Source: an uncultured Prevotella sp. (lineage in GTDB: Bacteria; Bacteroidota; Bacteroidia; Bacteroidales; Bacteroidaceae). Taken from it: a stretch of 12,378 bases of DNA. The position numbers and the translations under genes are program-made. The stretch spans positions 1 to 12,378 of the forward strand of contig CALFIY010000074.1 of the NCBI GenBank assembly GCA_937877595.1, written 5' to 3'. The notes under the pieces were generated by a model. It did no database searches and was not told the origin of the DNA. It saw only the letters and a list, made by a program, of their open reading frames with translations. Positions 7,167 through 12,378 of the stretch are shown here, in pieces; the first letter of the stretch is position 1, and every line of letters begins with the position of its first letter.

Positions 7167-7607
7167 CTACGGAATGATGAGAGGTGCTTCATCGTCACCA
7201 AAATACTCATAGGCGAGTTTGACAACGATAAAGTGCTGGTGTATCGTCGGCTCCTCCTCCGTGTAGATGGTCTGCTGCAACTTGAACTTGTAGTTTGACA
7301 CCTCGGCTGTGAGGCTTTCAGCCCAAGCCTGTGCATAGATCTCTACTTCCTCCGTGCGCTGGCTGTCCTCAACCAGTACGCCGTTGTCGTAAGCGTCGAT
7401 GTCAGGCACAAAGATGTTGACCGTTACCACCCCCGTCTGTATCTGCGAGGGTATGCCAGCCGTGAAGATGACCTCTGCATCCTCTAACTTGCTGTCACGG
7501 GGACGCATACCAGCCCTATAGACCTCACCCGAAATCATCGTGTAAAGAGTGCTGTCACGCAGGAGTTGGTAGATGTCTCCCTGTATCTGTCTGCTTGTCT
7601 TTGCCAT
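7167..7607 (-). CDS. Tail terminator / tail completion-like protein
   Basis: 146-aa protein placed between an HK97-gp10-like protein and the tail tube, the slot of lambda gpU-type tail terminators that cap the tube at the head-proximal end. It begins with a helix (SRQIQGDIYQLLRDSTLYTM), then an extended region with YRAGMRPRDSKLEDAEVIF, a strand pair (TGVVTVNIFVPD), DSQRTEEVEIYAQAWAESL, and a C-terminal strand (HFIVVKLAYEYFGDD). This alternation of strands and helices fits the small alpha/beta fold of terminator proteins, though I see no diagnostic motif. The stop is TAG, followed in frame by 42 open codons (listed separately), so the native protein may be longer. The start lies 6 nt after the stop of the upstream gene. 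Confidence 0.6.
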   Translation of the reverse strand: MAKTSRQIQGDIYQLLRDSTLYTMISGEVYRAGMRPRDSKLEDAEVIFTAGIPSQIQTGVVTVNIFVPDIDAYDNGVLVEDSQRTEEVEIYAQAWAESLTAEVSNYKFKLQQTIYTEEEPTIHQHFIVVKLAYEYFGDDEAPLIIP

Positions 7608-7613
7608 GTGTCG

Positions 7614-8063
7614 TTACATTCCAAGTTGTTTTAGCATCTGCGGAACGAGTTGCTGTGCCAGCAGTTCTGCGCTGTCGAGTACGTCAAAGCCACGAGCGGA
7701 AACATATTTCGCGTAGTTCTTTCCGGCTACCACGATGAGAACAATTCCCCTCGGGTACTGCTGGGCTATCCTATGCGCGAATGCCTTGCCCTGCCTTGCT
7801 CCCTCGGCTCCCTCCTTTACGACTTCAAAGGTACTTTCCATGACTATCTCGCCGTCCACTACGATAACGTAGCCGATACTGCTGCGGAGGTTGCCAGTTT
7901 GGTCTGTGAAATCCCGTCCTTTCTCTCCCGTGATACGCGCTCGGTTGAGCACCTTTTCGGCGACCACTTTGAGATTGTAGATGATGGCCTGTCTCATGCG
8001 CTCTACACGCTGTGCGACTATGGCATCTATCTCGCTTTTCGGGGTCAGTTGACTAATAGGCAT
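7614..8063 (-). CDS. HK97 gp10-like tail completion/neck protein
   Basis: 149-aa protein of the HK97 gp10 / lambda gpZ-like type, which acts at the head-tail connection. What is seen: an N-terminal amphipathic helix (VAQRVERMRQAIIYNLKVVAEKVLNRAR), then the family-like signature DQTGNLRSSIGYVIVVDG, and a second conserved-style patch VAGKNYAKYVSARGFDVLDSAE that corresponds to the 'YA.YvE.G' region of gp10-like proteins. The C-terminus is a helix ending LVPQMLKQLGM. It lies after the small connector proteins and before the terminator-like gene, as expected. The upstream spacer of 109 nt is unusually long for this operon and contains a second open frame that runs into the first codons of this gene. 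The frame has stops just upstream, so the ATG at 8063 is the natural start. Confidence 0.75.
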   Translation of the reverse strand: MPISQLTPKSEIDAIVAQRVERMRQAIIYNLKVVAEKVLNRARITGEKGRDFTDQTGNLRSSIGYVIVVDGEIVMESTFEVVKEGAEGARQGKAFAHRIAQQYPRGIVLIVVAGKNYAKYVSARGFDVLDSAELLAQQLVPQMLKQLGM

Positions 8064-8176
8064 TTCTTCGAGTTATTTTTAGCAAATTTGGAGCGAGAGC
8101 GCGTTTCTTGCTTCCGGTGGTAAGTTATCCAGCCGTCGGTTTTTCGTTGCCTCTCGTTGCCCCTTTTCTGCCTCAA
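8045..8176 (-). CDS. Possible small basic ORF filling the 109-nt gap (tentative)
   Basis: In the only long spacer of the head-tail part of the operon, one minus-strand frame is open from a TTG overlapping the upstream gene's stop to TGA at 8047-8045, inside the next gene. It encodes 43 residues rich in Arg and Lys (LRQKRGNERQRKTDGWITYH, then RKQETRSRSKFAKNNSKK). No ATG is present in this frame, and the frame is also open upstream for about 20 codons, back to a TAA. A second frame in the same gap is open for about 30 codons, so chance openness is a real alternative. Overlap with both neighbours would fit translational coupling. No family is recognised. Confidence 0.25.
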   Translation of the reverse strand: MRQKRGNERQRKTDGWITYHRKQETRSRSKFAKNNSKKCLLVN

Positions 8177-8496
8177 ATCAGTATCTTCAATTCGCAGACG
8201 GCTTCGAGCGGTTCCGTCGAGAGGATGGAGAACTCCCCGATGGTCTTACCTCCCATGTCCTTTAGCCTTATCTGCTCGGCCTCAAATGGCTGCTCCTCAA
8301 TCAGCACCGTATAGGATGCCTGTGTGAAGTGCTGGCCTGTTGAGACACCGAGGTTATTATGGCTGTTGGGTGTGAACTGGCAGGGTATCGGGTCGCCCCA
8401 TGAGGCTGCTGTCGGCTTTCTTGGGTGTCCTGTATCGAGGTTTACACCGCCAGCGGTCTTTACCTTGGTCTCGATGGTTCCGTTCTGTATAATCAT
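8173..8496 (-). CDS. Small head-closure / head-tail joining candidate
   Basis: 107-aa protein with a mainly beta-strand pattern: MIIQNGTIETKVKTAGGVNL, PIPCQFTPNSHNNLGV, FTQASYTVLIEE, IRLKDMGGKTIGEFSILS and a final VCELKILI strand. It lies between the connector candidate and the gp10-like protein, where head-closure (stopper) proteins are usually encoded. Its size and beta-rich character fit that role, but no specific motif confirms it. The ATG overlaps the previous gene's stop by 4 nt (ATGA), so translation is coupled. The stop is TGA, followed by a 109-nt spacer. It could also be a minor virion protein of another kind. Confidence 0.5.
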   Translation of the reverse strand: MIIQNGTIETKVKTAGGVNLDTGHPRKPTAASWGDPIPCQFTPNSHNNLGVSTGQHFTQASYTVLIEEQPFEAEQIRLKDMGGKTIGEFSILSTEPLEAVCELKILI

Positions 8497-8822
8497 AGCC
8501 GTTTACCTTTGTAGCCGTATATAGACTTTGGCGCATTATCCTCTTCCTCGAACTCGTCATAGAGCTGCTGCGCGAGGTTACGCATGTCTGTACGCTGCTC
8601 GTCTGTGAACGAGTAGGACTGACCGCCCTGTGTGATGTTCGGGGCATACGAGAGCCACAGCAGCAGGTCGGCGCGACACAGGTTGAAATCCTTGCCTTTT
8701 AGAATACCTGCCGTTGTGGTCTCGTCGAGCGACACACCCCGACGCTCCGCAATCTCAGAGAGAGTACGGAGCGGAACGGGGTAGGAGTTTATGCCCTTTA
8801 AGGCTTCGAGAACATTAGCCAT
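8493..8822 (-). CDS. Head-tail connector/adaptor candidate
   Basis: 109-aa mostly helical protein directly after the major capsid gene (13 nt spacer). It starts MANVLEALKGINSYPVPLRT, has a helix-turn segment LSEIAERRGVSLDE, a middle CRADLLLWLSYAPNITQGG segment, and an acidic C-terminal helix (LAQQLYDEFEEEDNAP) ending in a basic KSIYGYKGKRL tail. All-helical proteins of about 100 aa right after the capsid gene are usually the head-tail connector or adaptor that binds the portal, and that is the inference. The short ERRGVS region could suggest DNA binding, but its operon place makes that unlikely. The stop overlaps the next start. Confidence 0.55.
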   Translation of the reverse strand: MANVLEALKGINSYPVPLRTLSEIAERRGVSLDETTTAGILKGKDFNLCRADLLLWLSYAPNITQGGQSYSFTDEQRTDMRNLAQQLYDEFEEEDNAPKSIYGYKGKRL

Positions 8823-8835
8823 GAGTCAGAGTTGA

Positions 8836-10224
8836 TTAGGAGTTAGCGGCCTGTTCAATGGTCACTTCAACCACGTTGTAGCCGTCGGTGACGGTCACGG
8901 TAGCCTCACGAGCAGGAGCGGAGGCTGCGCTGTTGGCAGCAACCTTGACGATAATCTTGCCGTCGGCTTTCTTCACGGTAGCCCACGACTCGCTGGACTC
9001 TACGGACAGCAGATCCTCGTCGCCCTTGTAATTGACACCGAGGTTGACGGTAGAAGCAGTCTTGGCAACGGAGATTGTGTTGCCGGTCATATCGTCATTA
9101 GTCAGCACCAGTGCGCCAGTAGCGGCCTCGTCAGCGGTCAGCATGTAGATTGCGTCTGCACCGTCGATAACGGGCATACACAGAGCCTGTGCTGCGGTGA
9201 ACTCCTCCAACGGGTCAGTCTTCGAGTACTTCGACACGAGGATATGGCTACCCGACTTCTGATAGGACACGTTGGCAACGGGGTTGGTCTCTTCGGCCAG
9301 CGTACCGTAAACCAGTCGGCCTACCACCTCGCCAGGAACACCGATAAGGTTGGCCTCTACCCAAGGACGTACTGGAGTAGTAGAGCCGTCGGGGTTCTCG
9401 ACTTTGAAGACGCTATCCACGATGTGGAAAGTAGCACTGAACTCGTCGGCCAGCGCGTCGAGCATCTGCTGACGGCTCGGAACGGGCAGGAGTACCAGCG
9501 ACGTAATGACTTGGTTCTGGAATGTGGCAGAGAGCAACTTCGACTGCTGGCTGTTGCGTATGTAGTTGAAGTATTTCTTGGTCACATAGACATGGGTAAT
9601 TACGTTGCTATCCTCGTTGGCCTTGTCGAACATCTGACGAATATCGTCAAGAGGACGCGCTACCTTGTTGCCCCAAGGAGCAACCGTAGCCTTGAACTTG
9701 TTCTCGCTCTTGTAGCCGAAGTCAGCGCGTACACCCGTGCCGTCGTTGTCGGAGTCGTCGTCGGAGGCATCAGCCACAAGCACTTGGCCTGTAGAAAGAG
9801 CCTGCTCAAACATAATCTCCTTGCGCACGTCAATGGCCTTGACAGCCTTGGGTGCATCGTCGAATACCTTGCTGGCAACGGTAGCCTCATCAGCACCGCG
9901 AGCAACCATGATGTTGATGTTGGTAATCTGCTTCTCGCCCTTGCGGAACTTGACACCAAGTTTTGCGATGGTGCCAGTAGCGTTACCAATCTTGCCGCGC
10001 TTTTTCAAAGGCAGAGACGAGTCGAGCGACACCACATCGGCGGCTACGATGGAGTGGTTGAGTTCCGTGCTGCCCCAAGAAAGGTCTGCGGAGTACTCCT
10101 CCGTGAGCATAGTCTTGTGGAGCAGGACAGGCTCGGTCTTATTGCCGTTGAACTTCTCTGTGATTTTACCAATCACAAGACGGAAATACTTCTCAACGAT
10201 TTCCGCGAATAGACTTGTTTGCAT
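8836..10224 (-). CDS. Major capsid protein (lambda gpE-like) with C-terminal BACON-like domain
   Basis: 462-aa capsid protein. Residues 1 to about 380 read as a gpE-type major capsid protein: a helical N-terminus; a central part with SFxx-like and aromatic patches (HVYVTKKYFNYIRNSQQSK); FHIVDSVFKVEN; and the characteristic gpE-like end with VPGEVVGRLVYGTLAEETNP, SKYSKTDPLEEFTAAQALCM and a PVIDGADAIYML strand. An acidic loop DASDDDSDND lies at about 152-161. Residues 382-462 form an added beta domain with a BACON-like pattern: TVNLGVNYKGDEDLLSV, Trp414, Asn431, REATVTVT from Arg439, then VEVTIEQ ending at Gln458. BACON domains are Ig-like folds common in Bacteroidetes surface proteins. The domain would probably be displayed on the capsid surface. 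The gene is preceded by the scaffold and decoration-like genes. The stop is TAA. Confidence 0.92.
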   Translation of the reverse strand: MQTSLFAEIVEKYFRLVIGKITEKFNGNKTEPVLLHKTMLTEEYSADLSWGSTELNHSIVAADVVSLDSSLPLKKRGKIGNATGTIAKLGVKFRKGEKQITNINIMVARGADEATVASKVFDDAPKAVKAIDVRKEIMFEQALSTGQVLVADASDDDSDNDGTGVRADFGYKSENKFKATVAPWGNKVARPLDDIRQMFDKANEDSNVITHVYVTKKYFNYIRNSQQSKLLSATFQNQVITSLVLLPVPSRQQMLDALADEFSATFHIVDSVFKVENPDGSTTPVRPWVEANLIGVPGEVVGRLVYGTLAEETNPVANVSYQKSGSHILVSKYSKTDPLEEFTAAQALCMPVIDGADAIYMLTADEAATGALVLTNDDMTGNTISVAKTASTVNLGVNYKGDEDLLSVESSESWATVKKADGKIIVKVAANSAASAPAREATVTVTDGYNVVEVTIEQAANS

Positions 10225-10253
10225 ATTCTTTCAGTTCTTTTTCGGGTTGAACA

Positions 10254-10643
10254 TTAGTACAGCCACTGAATATTCGGCAGAGCCGACTTCATGGCGTCCG
10301 TTACTGTGTATGGGCAAGCCTTTTGATTGACCTGTCCCATAGTGAGGATGGCTGCGCGAGGGTCTTTGACGCTCACGGTAGCCTTGAGCACACCGAGATA
10401 CGAGTGGTTGGCTGGCAGAGAGCCGTAGGCCGTTCCTCCACTGTTCAGCGGCATGGGCTTCACGACACCCTTGTTGCTGGCAATGAGGATATGACCCGAC
10501 TTGATGACCGTAGTGCCGCTTGCGACACCAGTCACGTCGAGAGTACGACCGCCAGGAATGTCACCGAGGCAATTCACGATGACAATGCTCTCCAGCCCGT
10601 CCTCAATCTCGTACTGCTCTCGAATAAGATTTGCTTGTGGCAT
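10254..10643 (-). CDS. Capsid decoration-like protein (gpD-type)
   Basis: 129-aa small beta-rich protein between the scaffold-like gene and the major capsid gene, the same position as lambda gpD. The sequence fits this class: an N-terminal strand ESIVIVNCLGDIPGG, then GTTVIKSGHILIASNKGVVKP (the 'k.G.vL....' element of decoration proteins), a Gly/Ser loop, LGVLKATVSVKDPRAAILTM, GQVN, and a C-terminal LPNIQWLY. In lambda, gpD trimers cap and stabilise the expanded shell. The assignment is from operon order and pattern; a minor head protein is the main alternative. It starts 27 nt after the scaffold stop. This spacer and the one before the capsid gene share a 10-nt motif. Confidence 0.65.
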   Translation of the reverse strand: MPQANLIREQYEIEDGLESIVIVNCLGDIPGGRTLDVTGVASGTTVIKSGHILIASNKGVVKPMPLNSGGTAYGSLPANHSYLGVLKATVSVKDPRAAILTMGQVNQKACPYTVTDAMKSALPNIQWLY

Positions 10644-10670
10644 AGTCTTTTGCTTTTAGAGGGTTGAACA

Positions 10671-11360
10671 CTAAATGTTGAGTTTGTCCACGACGGCGGT
10701 TGCTTCTGCGTCGGTAGCCTCCTGCGCGTTGCCGGAAGCACCAGCGGCCTTGCCCCCGTTGCCTGTGGGTCTGCCGAAAACAGCACCCTTGGCACCCTGC
10801 TCCTTACTGATGCCCTCTACCTCGGTGGTAATCTCGCCTTTCAGAGTAGCCCAGTCCTCTTCGGAGAGGGAGTCCACGCTGATGCGCTGATAGCCTTTGC
10901 GGAGGCTTTCGGGAAGTTTGGCAATGATGCCGTCAAGTTCTGCCTTGCGGCTTGCAGCTGTGCGCTCCCCCTCCATCTTGTCGAGACGATCCGTGAGTTT
11001 CTTGTTTTGGTCAAGCAACTGCTGGAGCAGGGCATTAGTGGTTGAGTCGCCTCCTGCTGCTGGAGGTGTTGTGGTGGTTGTCGTTGTCGTGGCTGCTGGC
11101 TTTTCCTCCACAGGCTTGCCGTCTTTCAGTCCGTGCTTCTTTTCGTAGTTAGACACGGCTGACTGCTGCGCATCTGTGGCACGGCTGTCGCCGTAGGCCT
11201 CGATAACGTCGATGAAGTCCTTGGTCACTCCCTCTACTGCGGTCTTGACCTGTTCCTCTGTGGTGACAGTCTTCGCCAACATGGTGGCTATCCTGTCGAG
11301 AATGTTTGCATTGACCCCCGTAAACTTGGCTTTCAATGCGGCTAAAATCTTTTCTTTCAT
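10671..11360 (-). CDS. Capsid scaffold-like protein
   Basis: 229-aa helical protein that opens the structural operon. An N-terminal helical domain (MKEKILAALKAKFTGVNANI through about residue 85) is joined by a flexible linker with eight consecutive threonines (91-98) and PPAAGG to a coiled coil at about 108-142 (NALLQQLLDQNKKLTDRLDK, MEGERTAASRKAELD). A further helix containing ISVDSLSEEDWATLKGEI follows, then a Gly/Ala-rich stretch (GNGGKAAGASGNAQ) and a short helix ending in VVDKLNI. A long helical, low-complexity protein just upstream of decoration and capsid genes is the expected profile of a scaffold, which is usually lost from mature heads. No protease motif is seen. It starts about 31 nt downstream of the predicted transcription start. 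The stop is TAG. Confidence 0.75.
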   Translation of the reverse strand: MKEKILAALKAKFTGVNANILDRIATMLAKTVTTEEQVKTAVEGVTKDFIDVIEAYGDSRATDAQQSAVSNYEKKHGLKDGKPVEEKPAATTTTTTTTPPAAGGDSTTNALLQQLLDQNKKLTDRLDKMEGERTAASRKAELDGIIAKLPESLRKGYQRISVDSLSEEDWATLKGEITTEVEGISKEQGAKGAVFGRPTGNGGKAAGASGNAQEATDAEATAVVDKLNI

Positions 11361-11397
11361 AATTCACTAAATTAGTAACCTGTTCAGTTTACGCCGC

Positions 11398-11405
11398 CAA
11401 AGGTA
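11398..11405 (-). promoter_or_regulatory. Bacteroidetes-type promoter, -7 element of the structural operon
   Basis: The minus strand reads TACCTTTG, an exact match to the Bacteroides -7 consensus TAnnTTTG. Transcription would start near 11391, giving a leader of about 31 nt before the scaffold ATG at 11360. TTTG copies occur upstream, but at 12 and 23 nt rather than the usual 19-21 nt, so the -33 element is poor. This may mean a phage factor helps late transcription (inference). Confidence 0.65.
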
Positions 11406-11622
11406 CACAAAATTCTTCAAAGTGATTACAAAATAATCAGAAAAATGTGCTTAAAGGGCATATTTTTATTGATTTTTCAGAATTTTGGGTCGTTAGGATT
11501 ACGTTTTTGAAAAGTTGAAGAAAGTATTAAATTCCGATACCATATCCGTTAAAGGAAGTTAAAAAATAAACTAAAAAGTAATTTTTCTCGTAAAAAATTT
11601 GGTATTTTCAAAATAACTTACG

Positions 11623-11662
11623 AACTTCGCGGTGTGATTTCAATATAATCACTTCCGAAGTT
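11623..11662 (+). repeat. Interrupted inverted repeat / possible operator or leader hairpin
   Basis: AACTTCG (11623-11629) pairs with CGAAGTT (11656-11662), and inside it GTGATT (11634-11639) pairs with AATCAC (11647-11652) around a 7-nt loop; CGGT faces TTC as an internal loop. Each outer arm also sits in a small palindrome (CGAA-C-TTCG and ACTTC-C-GAAGT). It ends 23 nt before the ATG of the 79-aa gene, so it could be an operator or a 5' leader structure. There is no T-tract, so it is not a terminator. Confidence 0.55.
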
Positions 11663-11685
11663 GAACAAAATTAAAATTTTAAGTC

Positions 11686-11925
11686 ATGAACGCAACATTG
11701 AACTACAGCACCAGCGAAATCAACCGCAACTTCAAGATTAAGATTAGCGGTTACGTGAACGGCAAGAAAGTGAATACGCTCGTAGGCGTGAGCGGCCTTA
11801 TCCGTATGCTGGACGGAGCCATCGACCTTATCAACCGTCTGCTCGACCGCGCTTTCCGCTGCATGGGCGACAAGTGCGTATGCAAACTGCGTCGTGGCGT
11901 AAAGGTTTCGTTCTACTGTCATTGA
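11686..11925 (+). CDS. Small KCVCKLRRG-type protein, function unknown
   Basis: 79-aa protein on the strand opposite to the structural operon. It begins with a strand-rich part (LNYSTSEINRNFKIKISGYV), has NGKKVNTLVGVSGLIRMLDG, a helix IDLINRLLDRAFRCM, and ends with GDKCVCKLRRGVKVSFYCH. Small proteins with this KVNTLVGVxGL...KCxCKLRRG layout are, to my recollection, common in Bacteroidales phages and mobile elements, with no known function. The Cys-x-Cys pair (64, 66) and the basic KLRRG could contact nucleic acid or metal, but this is speculation. The leader is A/T-rich, as usual for this phylum. A DUF932-like gene follows after 47 nt in the same direction, so the two probably share a transcript. 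Confidence 0.8.
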   Translation: MNATLNYSTSEINRNFKIKISGYVNGKKVNTLVGVSGLIRMLDGAIDLINRLLDRAFRCMGDKCVCKLRRGVKVSFYCH

Positions 11926-11972
11926 TAATGTGTTTAATAACCCAAATAATAACCAATTAAATTTACAGCATT

Positions 11973-12378
11973 ATGACAACAACAACAATTCAGCAGCCTT
12001 CGACGCTGCAGCAGGGACTCAACGAAGTAGTAATGAACAAAGTCCAGAGAATGATTGACGGCAAGGCCGTCGGAGTACAGGCCACCATGGAGCGTCTTAT
12101 CAACGAGGGTAGGATTGCGCAGGACTACATCGCACCGCTGGGCGTGAACTTGAAGCGCAACGACCACCAGCCCGTGATTACTTTCGACGGTAACGGAAAC
12201 GCCCTGATGATGAACATGCCCGAGGGTCAGTTCTCCATCCACTCCAACGCAGTAGGCCAGTTGGCCGAACGTATGGGTGTTCCCCAGCGTTACCTCCGCA
12301 CCCTCGCAGGAGGAGAGGAATGGGAGCGTCAGTTAGCCGCTACAATCCTCAACCAGCACTCCGACTGGACGCAGCGTA
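11973..12378 (+). CDS. DUF932-like phage/plasmid protein, 5' part only
   Basis: An open frame from ATG at 11973 runs off the window after 135 codons. It starts with a Thr/Gln-rich stretch (MTTTTIQQPSTLQQGLNEVV), then a helical part, VNLKRNDHQPVITFDGNGNA, and the block GQFSIHSNAVGQLAERMGVP with QRYLRTL. The last block resembles the N-terminal part of DUF932 proteins ('F.ih..a..qL..rlgiP..Y...l'), which occur widely on phages and plasmids and whose role is not established; some suggest a link to DNA metabolism. The gene is transcribed away from the structural operon, so it may belong to the early/middle region. Only the N-terminus is visible, so the family call is moderate. Confidence 0.7.
   Translation, partial: MTTTTIQQPSTLQQGLNEVVMNKVQRMIDGKAVGVQATMERLINEGRIAQDYIAPLGVNLKRNDHQPVITFDGNGNALMMNMPEGQFSIHSNAVGQLAERMGVPQRYLRTLAGGEEWERQLAATILNQHSDWTQR

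Larger units (their letters stand above)
11361..11685. other. AT-rich divergent intergenic region
   Basis: A 325-nt stretch separates the leftward structural operon from the rightward genes. It is much richer in A and T than the coding parts and has many stops in all frames, so no gene is called. It holds a good Bacteroidetes -7 element for the leftward operon and an inverted repeat upstream of the rightward 79-aa gene. TAATCACTT followed closely by GAAG occurs at both ends in opposite orientation (minus strand 11428-11420, plus strand 11646-11654). No convincing rightward promoter match was found; TACGTTTT (about 11500) and TAATTTTT (about 11579) are partial ones. Confidence 0.8.

Noticed and set aside
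9244..10212. Plus-strand open frame of 322 codons opposite the capsid gene.
   Set aside because: The minus strand clearly encodes a capsid protein here. The antisense frame results from the high-GC codon pattern.

Overview
This window looks like part of a tailed phage or prophage of a Bacteroidales host (Bacteroides/Prevotella type). Four things point there. A near-consensus Bacteroidetes -7 promoter element (TACCTTTG) lies upstream of the structural operon. Gene starts have A-rich leaders without clear Shine-Dalgarno sites. The major capsid protein carries a C-terminal BACON-like domain. A small KCVCKLRRG-type protein and a DUF932-like gene lie on the opposite strand. Species cannot be named from this sequence.

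From about 11,360 down to position 41 the minus strand carries one tightly packed late operon in the lambda/HK97 siphovirus order. Head genes come first: scaffold-like protein, small decoration-like protein, gpE-like major capsid protein. Four small connector, head-closure and tail-completion genes follow (109, 107, 149 and 146 aa), then the tail tube protein. A strong intrinsic terminator and a tRNA gene interrupt the operon, which continues with the tail assembly chaperone, a 1455-aa tape measure protein, a 144-aa unknown protein and a Dit-like distal tail protein. Portal, large terminase and protease genes are not in the window; the operon opens directly with the scaffold.

Three non-standard decoding or RNA features stand out. 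(1) The tail assembly chaperone has a canonical U_UUU_UUC slippery heptamer, and the -1 frame then stays open for 97 codons up to the tape measure gene: a G/GT-type programmed frameshift with no separate start. (2) A complete 76-nt tRNA with anticodon CAU has initiator hallmarks (C1:A72 mismatch, A11:U24, encoded CCA). It starts 4 nt after the terminator's U-tract, and the terminator arms can also pair with the tRNA acceptor strands. (3) The 146-aa tail-terminator-like gene ends in TAG and is followed in the same frame by 42 protein-like codons with no ATG or GTG start.

The right end (11,361-12,378) is an AT-rich divergent intergenic region with an inverted repeat. Two plus-strand genes follow: a 79-aa conserved-looking small protein and the start of a DUF932-like protein that runs off the window. 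No insertion sequence, CRISPR array, integrase or attachment site was seen.
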